From Treponema sp. (GTDB lineage Bacteria; Spirochaetota; Spirochaetia; Treponematales; Treponemataceae), in the NCBI GenBank assembly GCA_016283615.1, contig JAEENG010000039.1:1-46274 (forward strand): DNA of 46,274 bases, read 5' to 3'. A program made the translations under genes and the position numbers. Of this stretch, positions 34,178-43,214 are shown in pieces (within the stretch, counting starts at the first letter, position 1; every line of letters starts with the position of its first letter). The notes beneath the pieces were generated by a model. The model had not been told where the DNA came from, searched no databases, and worked only from the letters and a program-made list of their open reading frames with translations.

Positions 34178-35464
34178 TTACATTCGTTCGGCGCAATCGT
34201 AAATTGCCGAATAAACTGTTTCGATCAGGGATTCTTCTAACGAGCTGAATGCAACGCGGAGTGTATTTGCATCGATAGAAATTGTTCCGATCTGTTTTTC
34301 CTGGAGAATTTTCTGGCGGAGTTCTTCTGCATTGATTCCCTTTGTCTTAAAACTCATGAAGTAGCCTGAGTTAAAAGGAAGCGGTTCAAGTTTTGAACAT
34401 GTATGTGAAGAAACAAATTTTCTTACTGCCTTGTAACGTTTTTCCAGAACTTCGCGGAAGATTTTTTTCTGCAGATCGAGTGCCGGGTCAGCAAAAGCGC
34501 GGAGAGCAAGGCTCTGGCTTGGTGTTGAAGAACAGCTTACTGATGAGCGGATAAGTCCCATGAGTTTCTTTTCGAGGGCAGTGTAGTGGTCGGCTGTAAG
34601 GCCTTTGCCGCCGAATGTGAGGAAGCCGCAGCGGAATCCCCATACAAAGTCTTCTTTTGTCGGACCGTCGATTTTTACTGCGAGAACATTTTCGTGCAGA
34701 TCGGCAAATTCAGCAAAGAGTGACTGAGGGTAGATATCATTTTCGTAATTCAATCCAAAGTAAGCGTCGTCATCAAGAACGAGAACTTTTACTCCCTTGT
34801 CTGCAACGTCGCGAACGATTTTTACAATCTGTGCGGCTTCGGCGTTTGTCGGGCTGTAACCGCTCGGGTTCTGAGGAAAGTTCAATAAAATGCGTACTGA
34901 ACCTGATTCTGCTTCTTTTTCTACTGCTGCCTTGAATGACTTAAGGTCAAATCCGCCGTCGGCAAACAGATTGAATGTGTGGAGCTGTGAATTACGTCTT
35001 GTTTCTACAACAAGAGCGTAGTTGTCCCATGACGGGTTAGCTGCAAGAAGCGGTTTATTTTCGTCTACGAAGAGGTCAGAAAGATATGAAATACCTGCTG
35101 TAAGTCCCGGTACTACAACCGGAAGAGAAGTTGTTTTGCCCTTGAGACCAGGATTCTTTCTGTAAATGAGGTCTTTCCATAAAGCACGGAGGTCCGGATT
35201 GCCGGCTGTCGGAGCGTAAGCTACGAGTTCTGCTGCTGACAATGTCGGAGCATATTTGTGAATTGCTTCGAGAATTGCAGGTTTGCCGTCGATGATGGTT
35301 GTACCGATAGTGGCATTTGCAACTTTACCAAATTTTTTAGCTTCGCCGCCCTGGCTGATAATTCCGCGCGGGAAGAAAATACGAGTTCCTAAATCCGACA
35401 ATAAATCTCCCGGTGTTGTTCCGTGGAGTGTTTTATTCAATTCTTGTGCTAAAGGGTTTAACAT
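34178..35464 (-). CDS. Class I/II pyridoxal-phosphate aminotransferase
   Basis: A 428-residue aminotransferase of fold type I. It has APTAGNPDLRALWKDL, NPSWDNYALV, FPQNPSGYSPTNAEA, VLDDDAYFGLNY, and KIDGPTKEDFVWGFRCGF, in which the PLP lysine is probably that of GPTKEDF. The C-terminal half carries the SGYFMSFKTKG segment. The longer frame with a GTG at 35494 would start inside the promoter, so the ATG at 35464 is chosen. It lies only about 2 nt after the predicted transcription start and has no Shine-Dalgarno, suggesting a leaderless mRNA. The substrate specificity cannot be read. Confidence 0.85.
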   Translation of the reverse strand: MLNPLAQELNKTLHGTTPGDLLSDLGTRIFFPRGIISQGGEAKKFGKVANATIGTTIIDGKPAILEAIHKYAPTLSAAELVAYAPTAGNPDLRALWKDLIYRKNPGLKGKTTSLPVVVPGLTAGISYLSDLFVDENKPLLAANPSWDNYALVVETRRNSQLHTFNLFADGGFDLKSFKAAVEKEAESGSVRILLNFPQNPSGYSPTNAEAAQIVKIVRDVADKGVKVLVLDDDAYFGLNYENDIYPQSLFAEFADLHENVLAVKIDGPTKEDFVWGFRCGFLTFGGKGLTADHYTALEKKLMGLIRSSVSCSSTPSQSLALRAFADPALDLQKKIFREVLEKRYKAVRKFVSSHTCSKLEPLPFNSGYFMSFKTKGINAEELRQKILQEKQIGTISIDANTLRVAFSSLEESLIETVYSAIYDCAERM

Positions 35465-35472
35465 GGTAAAGT

Positions 35473-35501
35473 ATATTATCGCTATTTTATGCACTAGTCA
35501 A
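35473..35501 (-). promoter_or_regulatory. Promoter of the aminotransferase operon
   Basis: On the minus strand: TTGACT (35501-35496), 17-nt spacer, TAATAT (35478-35473). The predicted start is at about 35466, beside the ATG at 35464. Confidence 0.65.
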
Positions 35502-35515
35502 TTATAAAAATGTAT

Positions 35516-35540
35516 AATTATGCAGTTTTTATGCATAATT
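35516..35540. promoter_or_regulatory. Inverted repeat in the aminotransferase-moxR spacer
   Basis: AATTATGCA and TGCATAATT (9 bp, perfect) are separated by 7 nt. It overlaps a TATAAT (35513-35518) that could be the -10 of the moxR operon, and a further TTATGCA copy lies at 35488-35494. It is a candidate operator. Confidence 0.5.
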
Positions 35541-35562
35541 TGTAACTATTGAGGCACAATTA

Positions 35563-36564
35563 ATGGAAAAAAAATCTGATTTAAATAACGTAACTCCTGA
35601 AGACTTTGACAACTGCAAAAAGATTATCGATTCAGTCAGAAAAGAAGCCGCAAAACGCCTTGTCGGCCAGACTGAAGTAATCGACGGAATTCTGACAGCA
35701 ATTGTCTGCGGAGGCCACATCCTTCTTGAAGGTGTTCCGGGACTTGCAAAAACTCTCGCCGTAAAAACCTTTGCCGATATCTCGGGCATCGATTTTAAAC
35801 GAATTCAATTTACACCAGACCTTCTGCCTGCCGATGTCAGCGGAACTTTGATTTACGAACAGACAAGCGGAAAATTTACTGTAAGAAAGGGACCTGTTTT
35901 TACCAGCCTCGTGCTTGCGGACGAAATCAACCGCGCGCCTGCAAAGGTTCAGTCGGCTCTGCTTGAAGCAATGGCCGAAAAGCAGGTTACAATCGGCGAA
36001 GAAACTTATCCTCTTCCAGACCCGTTCCTTGTTCTTGCAACCCAGAACCCGATTGAACAGGAAGGAACCTACAACCTGCCGGAAGCCGAACTTGACCGTT
36101 TTCTTCTCAAAGTTATGGTTCCGTACCCGACTGCCCAGGAAGAAATTCAAATCGTAAAAACCTGCGGCAAGGCAGACCAGGTTGCCGTAAAAAAGATTCT
36201 TACAAAAGAAAAAATAAAAGACCTGCAGCGGATTCTCGACAGTGTTACCTGTGACGACAGCATTGTTGAATACATTGTTTCGATTGTTTCTGTAACAAGA
36301 ACCATCACTGCAACTTCAAAAAAGAATGATATTTCAAAATACATTTCTTTTGGTGCTTCACCTCGTTCAGGAATTGCAATGCTCCAGTGCGCAAAGGCAC
36401 ACGCAATGTTCAGCGGACGTTCCTTTGTAACTCCGGAAGATGTAAATGCCGTTGCCCTGAGCGTTCTGCGTCACCGCCTTGTACTTTCGTACGAAGCTGC
36501 CGCAGACGGAGTTACTGCCGACGATATTATCACCCGCATTCTTTCTTTTGTTCCTGTTCCGTAA
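35563..36564 (+). CDS. MoxR-family AAA+ ATPase
   Basis: A chaperone-like ATPase usually encoded with von Willebrand A-domain proteins, as here. In the 333 residues, Walker A is GVPGLAKT (57-64), Walker B is VLADEINRAP (Asp120, Glu121), sensor 1 lies in LATQNPIEQEGTYNLPEAELDRF, and SFGASPRSG precedes the C-terminal lid. It is the first gene of the moxR-DUF58-bat operon; the ATG has no strong Shine-Dalgarno (GAGGCAC 14 nt upstream). It probably remodels or activates the Bat membrane complex, with the substrate unknown. Confidence 0.95.
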   Translation: MEKKSDLNNVTPEDFDNCKKIIDSVRKEAAKRLVGQTEVIDGILTAIVCGGHILLEGVPGLAKTLAVKTFADISGIDFKRIQFTPDLLPADVSGTLIYEQTSGKFTVRKGPVFTSLVLADEINRAPAKVQSALLEAMAEKQVTIGEETYPLPDPFLVLATQNPIEQEGTYNLPEAELDRFLLKVMVPYPTAQEEIQIVKTCGKADQVAVKKILTKEKIKDLQRILDSVTCDDSIVEYIVSIVSVTRTITATSKKNDISKYISFGASPRSGIAMLQCAKAHAMFSGRSFVTPEDVNAVALSVLRHRLVLSYEAAADGVTADDIITRILSFVPVP

Positions 36565-36584
36565 CCGCTTAGGAATTTTTGAAT

Positions 36585-37478
36585 ATGCCTAAAATTTTAA
36601 GCGCCGGTAAAAGCGGACTTTTAAAAAAAGCTTCTCTTCTGACAATTACTGCCTCAACTCTTGCTGAACAGATGAGGAACGGTAACTTCCGCTCTCTTTA
36701 CCGCGGACAGGGGATTGAATTTGACAGTGTCCGCGAGTACCTGAACGGCGACAATGTAAGGGCAATCGACTGGAACGTTACGGCCCGCATGGGTAAACCT
36801 TTTATAAAACTATACGAAGAAGATCGCGATCTGAACGTATTTTTTGTTGTTGACAGATCGGCCTCGATGTTTCTTGGCTCTGACGGAAAAAGCCGCCTTG
36901 AGTGCGCTTCTGAAGCCGCAGCCCTTCTTCTCCTTGCCGCCTCGATGAACGGTATGTCAGCCGGTGCGGTTTTATTTGACGGAAAAATCAGATTCTCTGC
37001 ACCTCCCAAAAGCGGTCCTGATCAGCAGATGCTGATTTTGTCCCACCTTGATGAACTTGAATCCAGTGTCGAAAACGGCTCGGTTTTGTCCGGGGCACTT
37101 GCGGGAGCGACAAAACTTTTGCGAAAGAGAGCCCTTGTTTTTGTAATTTCTGACTTCCGTTCAACGGGGTACCAGCAGAACCTTGCGCGCCTTGCGGCTA
37201 AAAATGATGTAGTTGCAATCCGCATTACAGATCCGTCTGACGCAAGTCTGAGCGAAATCGGTTCAGTTCTTTTTTCTGATGTTGAAAGCCAGCTCCAGAT
37301 GAGACTTCCGACACTTTCCAAAAAGTTTAAGCATGCATGGCTTGAAGAAAACCGCCGCCGCCTTGACAACTGGAGCGAACACTGCATCCGCCACGGAATC
37401 CATCCGCTCCAGCTGTCCACAACAGAAGACCCGGCCCTCGTTTTGAGCAGGTTCTTTTTGAGGAGGGCAAAACATTGA
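36585..37478 (+). CDS. DUF58 protein (von Willebrand A-like)
   Basis: Cytoplasmic partner typically found next to MoxR. The 297 residues include the DUF58 signature YRGQGIEFDSVREY and DNVRAIDWNVTARMGKPFIKLYEEDRDL (about 43-90), then a VWA-like segment with VVDRSASM. A TTG at 36579 is in frame, but ATG at 36585 with AGGA 10 nt upstream is preferred. It follows moxR by 20 nt and overlaps the next gene by 4 nt. No membrane segments are seen. Confidence 0.9.
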   Translation: MPKILSAGKSGLLKKASLLTITASTLAEQMRNGNFRSLYRGQGIEFDSVREYLNGDNVRAIDWNVTARMGKPFIKLYEEDRDLNVFFVVDRSASMFLGSDGKSRLECASEAAALLLLAASMNGMSAGAVLFDGKIRFSAPPKSGPDQQMLILSHLDELESSVENGSVLSGALAGATKLLRKRALVFVISDFRSTGYQQNLARLAAKNDVVAIRITDPSDASLSEIGSVLFSDVESQLQMRLPTLSKKFKHAWLEENRRRLDNWSEHCIRHGIHPLQLSTTEDPALVLSRFFLRRAKH

Positions 37479-38539
37479 TTCAAATTCAATTAAAAAAAGC
37501 CTTTCTGGCTGTTTTGTGTGCCCTCGTTTTTACCGCCGGTGCTGCTGCCCAGTCTTCGGGACTTCAGTCGGAGCACGGTGCGGTTCAGATTTTAATTCCT
37601 AAAACGCCGTACGTTGGAGACCGCTCGGAGCTCAAATACGTTTTCCACTCTGACGCGGATTTGTTTTCTGACAAAATTACCGGAGCCCAGACTACCTCCC
37701 TCGAACTCGACTGCAATTTTGAAGCCTTTGCAAACCTTTCGGACAAATGCCTCGTTCAAAAAGCCGTGCTCGAGCACACCGGTTTTGAATATTCACTTAC
37801 CATTTCTTTTATTCCGTGGAAAAGCGGCACAATCGATTTTGCAGGCTTTGACCTTGAACGCCTTGTCCGCCGTGCGCAGAAACTTGATGACTCAGGCGCT
37901 GCCTTTTTTGTAGATTTTGCACCGATTACAATTTACTCAATTGCTCAGGCAACCGGCACAATGGTGATGCGCCCGTCAAAGCCTCCGATGGCAGTTCCGG
38001 GAACAACATTCATGCTTGGAATAATCGGCGCCGTAAGCCTTGTAATTTTACTCCCGCTGATTATTTTTATAATCCGTTTGCCGGCCTTTTTGATTTATTA
38101 CGCTTCGGCCAGGGACTACAGACGGCTTAGAAAACTAAAAAAACAGACTGACAAAAACCTTGCAAAACTTGTTAAGGAATATAAAAATCGCCGTGATTAC
38201 GATTTTTGTGTTGAATTAAAACGCCTGCTCAGAAATTATCTCTGTGCGCGTTTTGATGAGTCGTTCAAAAGTGTTGCGACAGGCAGTCTGTATTCAACCT
38301 TCGAAAAATTTGCACTCGGCTCGCTGAATGAAAGCCAGGAAACAGCTGTTAATGAACTTTATACCGTGTTCCAGAGGTGCGATTACATCTGTTTTGCAAA
38401 CGGCTCGCTCGATACTAAGCGTCAGCCTGCTTCCATGTATGAAGCCATCCTTGCCGAAGGCGAGCGGGAACTTATGACAAAGCGTGCCCGCAAGGCGATT
38501 GAATTATTTGATGTGGAGGAAGAAAATGCCGGCGTTTGA
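37475..38539 (+). CDS. Bat-operon membrane protein with signal peptide
   Basis: A 354-residue envelope protein in the position where Bat operons carry a small BatD-like or DUF4381-like member. It starts at TTG (37475) in a TTGA overlap with the DUF58 stop; a strong GAGGAGGGC site supports this. It has a signal peptide (to about 26, AGAAAQ), a beta-rich periplasmic part (27-165), and one membrane helix (about 183-208, GAVSLVILLPLIIFII). A basic helical cytoplasmic tail follows, with KRLLRNYLCARFDESF and QRCDYICFAN. It probably links the VWA proteins to the cytoplasmic MoxR side. The exact family is not certain. Confidence 0.75.
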   Translation: MIQIQLKKAFLAVLCALVFTAGAAAQSSGLQSEHGAVQILIPKTPYVGDRSELKYVFHSDADLFSDKITGAQTTSLELDCNFEAFANLSDKCLVQKAVLEHTGFEYSLTISFIPWKSGTIDFAGFDLERLVRRAQKLDDSGAAFFVDFAPITIYSIAQATGTMVMRPSKPPMAVPGTTFMLGIIGAVSLVILLPLIIFIIRLPAFLIYYASARDYRRLRKLKKQTDKNLAKLVKEYKNRRDYDFCVELKRLLRNYLCARFDESFKSVATGSLYSTFEKFALGSLNESQETAVNELYTVFQRCDYICFANGSLDTKRQPASMYEAILAEGERELMTKRARKAIELFDVEEENAGV

Positions 38540-39527
38540 AAATCCTGCAGCCTTTTTGTTTTTACTTGCAATTCCTCTGCTTTATATTTTGCGAAAACTC
38601 AAAATCTTTAAGCGCATTGCCTTTCCGCTCACTTTGTCCGACTGGAAGGGAAGGGCCTTTGAATGGGACGGCCGGTTCGGATCTTTCCTCGAGGTTTCTT
38701 CTGACATATTGTGTATTCTCGGCTATGTGTGCCTGGTTTTGGCCTTTGCAGAACCTGTAATTCACCACCACGAAAAGATTTACACTTCCAGGGGTGCAGA
38801 CATCCTCTTTGTGCTTGATACAAGTCCTTCGATGGCCGCAAAAGATATTGCAAACATGACACGCCTCGAAGCCGCACGCCGTGGAATTCACACACTGGTC
38901 AACTCAAACCGCGGCGCAAGTTTTGCACTCGTTGCGATGGCAAGTGAAGCGGCTGCTGTTGTTCCGCCGACAAGCGATTCGGAGTTTTTTTTAAATCGTC
39001 TGGACAGCCTTGTAATCGGAGGCCTTGGAGAAGGTTCTGCGATTGGAACGGGCCTGAGCAGTGCGGTTTACCATCTGATTGCCTCTTCGGCGCCAAAAAA
39101 ATGCATTGTCTTGATTACAGACGGCGAAAACAACGCGGGCTCAGTTCATCCGGAGACAGCTGCCCGCCTTGCGCGCGAAAACAATATTACCCTTTACGCA
39201 TTTGGAATCGGAACCCGTGGTTCTGTTCCGATTGAATACATCGACCCAAAAACAGGCCAGGTTCATTCCGGTTATTATGAATCGGAGTTTGACACGAGCG
39301 GCCTTGAATCAATAGCACAGAGCGCTGGCGGACGTTATTTTGGAATTGAATCCACCTCCCAGCTTTCACAGTCGCTTTCCTTAATCAGCCAGCGCGAAAG
39401 TGTAACTCAGACTTTTCACTACAAGACCGTAGTTGAATATTTATACAAAAAATTCATCCTGCTTGCGGCCGTTTTATTCGTGATTGCATGGATTATAAAA
39501 AGAATTTTCTTGAAGGAGGTTTTCTAA
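38526..39527 (+). CDS. batA: BatA-type von Willebrand factor A membrane protein
   Basis: Membrane-anchored VWA protein of the Bacteroides aerotolerance type, probably facing the periplasm. The 333 residues have helices at about 8-24 and 58-77, the metal-ion-dependent adhesion motif DTSPS (98-102), TDGENNAGSVHPE, and a C-terminal helix (about 311-328). The frame is open farther upstream, but ATG at 38526 behind GTGGAGG yields the typical start. It overlaps the previous gene by 14 nt and is followed 1 nt later by batB. Confidence 0.88.
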   Translation: MPAFENPAAFLFLLAIPLLYILRKLKIFKRIAFPLTLSDWKGRAFEWDGRFGSFLEVSSDILCILGYVCLVLAFAEPVIHHHEKIYTSRGADILFVLDTSPSMAAKDIANMTRLEAARRGIHTLVNSNRGASFALVAMASEAAAVVPPTSDSEFFLNRLDSLVIGGLGEGSAIGTGLSSAVYHLIASSAPKKCIVLITDGENNAGSVHPETAARLARENNITLYAFGIGTRGSVPIEYIDPKTGQVHSGYYESEFDTSGLESIAQSAGGRYFGIESTSQLSQSLSLISQRESVTQTFHYKTVVEYLYKKFILLAAVLFVIAWIIKRIFLKEVF

Positions 39528-39528
39528 A

Positions 39529-41151
39529 ATGGGTATTGAGCGTCCGTATGCATTTGTGTTTTTACTGCTTTTGATTCCAATCGCAATCTATTCAATTTTT
39601 AGTTTTAAAAGAGCAACCTCCTTCCTCGGAAAAATGTATAAGGAAACTTCTTTTTCCGGAAACAATGATTTTTCAAAATTTAAAAATGCGATTTTGTGGC
39701 GCACGGTTTTCCGCCTCGCTGCCTGCGTTATGGTTATCTTTGCATTTGCAGGAATTTCGTGGGGCTTAAAACCTGTTCCTCTCCAGAAAAGCGGAGACGC
39801 CGTAAGTTTTGTCTTTGATATTTCGTACAGCATGACCGCAACCGACTGTCCGGACGGACTGAGCCGGCTTGAAGCGGCATCTGCCTACGCAAACGGACTT
39901 CTGGAGCGCATGGGCGGAACAGAAGTTTCTGTCGTACTTGCAAAGGGCGACGGTGTAATTGCACTTCCTTTGACTCAGGACGTGAGCGCCGTAAAATCCC
40001 TGCTGGAAAACCTTTCTCCGTCTTTGATGACTTCTGCCGGTTCATCAATCGGCAAGGGAATCCAGGCCGCAATTCAATCCTTTCCGACAAACTGCTCTCA
40101 TAATCCCCACATCTGGGTTTTTACGGACGGGGACGAAACTGACTCAAATCTCGTGCGCGCACTTGAAGACGCCGGAAAGTTTGCATTTCCGGTAACTCTC
40201 ATTGGTTTTGGCCAGCCAAATCCCGTAGAAATTACTGCAGGCGACGGAAAAACAAAGGTAAAAACTTCACTGCGCGCCGACAAAATGATTGACGCTGCAG
40301 CCTTTGTAAACCAGAAAAAACTTTCAGTTCCGTCAGCTCTTAATAACCGCCCGTACATTACTTATCTGGCGGCTGATTCTGACGGCTCGGCTTTGACTTT
40401 GTTAAAAGAAGTTTCTTCAAAGGTTTCCAGTGTTGAATCCACTGAATTTCTGCCGGTGTCACGCCACGGAATTTTTCTCTTCTTCGGCTTATTGTTCTTT
40501 GTCCTTTCGTATTTTGCCGGGGAATTTGACATTCACTTTTTTAAGAATAAAAAACTTTCTCTGCTGACAATGGTTTTTGTTCTTGTAAATCTTTTGTCTT
40601 CATGTAAGAGCGGCAAGGGAACCGTCCTCCGCGGAATCTGGGACTGGCACCAGAAAGAATACCAGAAGGCGACCGGCCAGTTTTTGCGCACTTACATCGA
40701 TGCAAAAATTGAAGACAATATGGTTTTGCAGCACTACGCTTCATTCAATCTGGCAAGTACCTACCTCATGCAGGAAGAATACGAAGCCGCCCTCCAGCGC
40801 CTTGATCAGGTTGAAGGTTCGGACGACGCAAAACTAAAAAGTGCCGCCTGCTACAACATCGGCATCATTAAAAACCGGCAGGGACGCTACGATGAAGCAA
40901 GTGAATATTTTAAAAAGGCAATCCTGCTCGACAACTCAAACATCGACGCAAAAATCAATCTGGAGTTTTCGGTCCAGCTTGCACAGAGCCGTTCAGCACA
41001 AAGTGCAGAAACCGAAATGACTGCCACAAGCATAGACAATAAAGACAACACACTTTCTGATCAGGTGTTTACATTAATTCAACAGGAGGAAAGGGAACAA
41101 TGGAAAAAACTTCAATCAAACCGCAAAGAAAGTTCTGCAATCGACTATTAG
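39529..41151 (+). CDS. batB: BatB-type VWA protein fused to a TPR (BatC-like) region
   Basis: A 540-residue membrane protein. The N-terminal helices (about 6-25, 60-78) and VWA domain with DISYS (97-101) and TDGDET are BatB-like. Two further helices (314-330, 344-358) then lead into LSSC (356-359), a lipobox-like motif, and a TPR region (about 370-500: HYASFNLASTYLMQEEYEAAL, CYNIGIIKNRQGRYDEASEYF). BatC proteins are separate TPR proteins in other bacteria, so this appears to be a BatB-BatC fusion that kept the start of a lipoprotein. The 3' end overlaps batD by 52 nt. Confidence 0.85.
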   Translation: MGIERPYAFVFLLLLIPIAIYSIFSFKRATSFLGKMYKETSFSGNNDFSKFKNAILWRTVFRLAACVMVIFAFAGISWGLKPVPLQKSGDAVSFVFDISYSMTATDCPDGLSRLEAASAYANGLLERMGGTEVSVVLAKGDGVIALPLTQDVSAVKSLLENLSPSLMTSAGSSIGKGIQAAIQSFPTNCSHNPHIWVFTDGDETDSNLVRALEDAGKFAFPVTLIGFGQPNPVEITAGDGKTKVKTSLRADKMIDAAAFVNQKKLSVPSALNNRPYITYLAADSDGSALTLLKEVSSKVSSVESTEFLPVSRHGIFLFFGLLFFVLSYFAGEFDIHFFKNKKLSLLTMVFVLVNLLSSCKSGKGTVLRGIWDWHQKEYQKATGQFLRTYIDAKIEDNMVLQHYASFNLASTYLMQEEYEAALQRLDQVEGSDDAKLKSAACYNIGIIKNRQGRYDEASEYFKKAILLDNSNIDAKINLEFSVQLAQSRSAQSAETEMTATSIDNKDNTLSDQVFTLIQQEEREQWKKLQSNRKESSAIDY

Positions 41152-42515
41152 TTTTTGTTCTTGTTGAATTTATATCGCTCCTCCTGCCGGCCTTTTCCAG
41201 GACACTGTCGCACTCCCAGCTCAAACAGCTCAAGGTTGTGCCTGACAGCAAAATCTTTTTTACAGCCCAGGAAAACGGCTACACCTTAAAAATCCCGACT
41301 TATTCTCCGTCGCAGGTTCAGACCGATCTGCCGGAACTTCCTCCGGGAGTTCAGCTCGTTTCTTCAAAGCGCGAGGAATACCTGGACAGCGATGGTACGC
41401 GGGGAACTGCGGTTCATCTTTGGTTTACATTTCGTGATACAGGTCCGGTCCGGATGCCGCCTCTTATCGCAATTATCGGGTACAGGACATATTACCTTGC
41501 TTTTGAAAGCGTTGAAGTTTACGAAAACCCTGCAGTAATTGCTCCGGTTATGGATGTAAATTTTGAAGGCGCCGTATTGAATTCAAGAACTGCCGGCGGT
41601 GTAAAGGAAGTGACTGTAAATCAGGGCGACGAACTCATAATCAGCGTAAACCTGAAGTATTTTGTTCAGATTTTAAAATTTTCGTGGACGCTTCCTAAAA
41701 ATTCAATTTTTAAGGAACTTGAACGCTACGACATAACACGCGGCGGAACCACCGGCTCAGAATTTTCTGCAGACTTTTACCCGGTTGCAAGATTCTCCTG
41801 GAAAATCCTTGAAAGCGGAACTTATACCTGCCCGGATTTTGCGATTCTTGCCACGGCCTATAACGGTTCAAAAAAACAAGTTGCACTTCCTCAGTGCAGG
41901 ATAATTGTCAAGCCTTCGGCAAATCATGCACAAAACCATGTTTACGAAAGATTTGAACTGGGAAAGGCTGACGAAGTATTTAAATCTGCTTTTGAAGGCT
42001 CAAATCATGATTCAACCGGAGACGAAGAAATTTTAATCAGGCCTGATGACTGCAAAAAACTTGCAGAACTTCGTTTAAGGGAACGGACCAGTCTGCCGTT
42101 TTCTTCAGCTGCCGGCGAAAGACGCCGGATTGAATATAAACTTTACGGCAGCGAAGGCGACCGTGAACCAAGCGTTCTGCTTTTTATCGCAGGTCTTGCT
42201 GCCTGCTTTGTTCTGCTCGTTCTTTTTATTTTGAGCGTATTTATCTGGCACGGAAAAAAAGTACAGATATTTTTTGTGCTCACCTTTGTGGCACTGGTTC
42301 TGACAATCAGAAGCGGTGCGGCCCTCCTGCCGGAGTGGGGCGTTTTTGCAGGCGGAAACGTTAGCCCGGTTCCGGAAGTTGTAACTTCGTCATCGCACAA
42401 CGCTTCCAGCTGCAAGCGCGTAAAAATTCTGGAAAAGGCCGGAGATTATTATTATATTGAAAGTGACGAAATCAACGGCTGGGTTTTAAAAGACCTCGTA
42501 TTCGAAATCAATTAA
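41100..42515 (+). CDS. batD: BatD-type membrane protein with C-terminal SH3-like segment
   Basis: A 471-residue envelope protein. The signal peptide or N-terminal helix runs from about 15 to 33. A large beta-sandwich periplasmic part follows (about 40-290; VVPDSKIFFTAQENGYTLKIP, LWFTFRDTGPVRMPPL), as in BatD oxygen-tolerance proteins, then two helices (about 358-382, 387-404). The final 60 residues resemble a bacterial SH3 domain (KRVKILEKAGDYYYIESDEI, NGWVLKDLVFEI). The ATG lies 52 nt inside batB in another frame, behind a strong AGGAGGA site, so the overlap is real. It is probably the scaffold of the Bat complex. Confidence 0.8.
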   Translation: MEKTSIKPQRKFCNRLLVFVLVEFISLLLPAFSRTLSHSQLKQLKVVPDSKIFFTAQENGYTLKIPTYSPSQVQTDLPELPPGVQLVSSKREEYLDSDGTRGTAVHLWFTFRDTGPVRMPPLIAIIGYRTYYLAFESVEVYENPAVIAPVMDVNFEGAVLNSRTAGGVKEVTVNQGDELIISVNLKYFVQILKFSWTLPKNSIFKELERYDITRGGTTGSEFSADFYPVARFSWKILESGTYTCPDFAILATAYNGSKKQVALPQCRIIVKPSANHAQNHVYERFELGKADEVFKSAFEGSNHDSTGDEEILIRPDDCKKLAELRLRERTSLPFSSAAGERRRIEYKLYGSEGDREPSVLLFIAGLAACFVLLVLFILSVFIWHGKKVQIFFVLTFVALVLTIRSGAALLPEWGVFAGGNVSPVPEVVTSSSHNASSCKRVKILEKAGDYYYIESDEINGWVLKDLVFEIN

Positions 42516-42528
42516 GGAAAGCGCAGTA

Positions 42529-43092
42529 ATGGACTTTGGTGATATTTTAAATCAGTGGGATAAGCAGGAAAAGGCAAAAAAATCTCAAAAAAAGGAAAGC
42601 GTTCAAAAGCCTGAGCAGGTAAGCCGTAAAAAAGCAAACGCTGACTTTATCCAGAACGCAGGAAAGGTTGCAGAAAGCCCGAAAGAGTCCGCTAAAGAAA
42701 AACAGAATCCGACCATAAACCCTATGGAACTCTGGCTCAGACGTTACGGCGTAACCGACAAGGACGCAATCAGGGAAAGCAGCGAAGAAGCTGCGTTGAT
42801 GCAAAGCCGCGAGTACATAAGTAAAATGCGCCCCGAAGCCAGAATTGACCTTCACGGAAATACACGCGACGAAGCCTGGGCCCGCCTTGAAACCTTTGTA
42901 AATGATGCCGTAAAGCGCGGTCTTAAAAAAATAGAAATCGTTCACGGCAAGGGAATCCACTCGACAGGAAGCGACCCTGTTCTTGGGCCAATGGTCCGTA
43001 CATTTATCGAACAGAACAAGCACCTTGGTGTAAGCGGACACAACGACAGAAATCACGGCGGTTCCGGGGCAACCTGGGTTTTAATAAAATAG
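42529..43092 (+). CDS. Smr-domain protein
   Basis: A 187-residue protein. The Lys-rich, likely disordered N-terminal half contains MELWLRRYGV. The C-terminal Smr domain (about 100-187) is the kind found at the end of MutS2, with RIDLHGNTRDEA, KIEIVHGKGIHSTG and GGSGATWVLIK. Smr domains are nucleases or RNA/DNA-binding modules acting in ribosome rescue or recombination. It starts 13 nt after batD behind TTAAGGAAAG and may be co-transcribed with the bat genes, although its function is unrelated to the envelope. Confidence 0.88.
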   Translation: MDFGDILNQWDKQEKAKKSQKKESVQKPEQVSRKKANADFIQNAGKVAESPKESAKEKQNPTINPMELWLRRYGVTDKDAIRESSEEAALMQSREYISKMRPEARIDLHGNTRDEAWARLETFVNDAVKRGLKKIEIVHGKGIHSTGSDPVLGPMVRTFIEQNKHLGVSGHNDRNHGGSGATWVLIK

Positions 43093-43214
43093 CCCTGCTT
43101 CTGCCGGTACGGGATTAATTCAAGATCTGAGAAAAATAAAAAAAAATTTTTCTTGTAACGCGCCCTTGATTTGATTATTTTTTTTATATAACAATTTAGC
43201 AGAAAGGAAAAAGC

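Noticed and set aside
36579..36584. TTG start of the DUF58 gene
   Set aside because: Spacing to AGGA is only 4 nt, and the ATG 6 nt downstream has better spacing.
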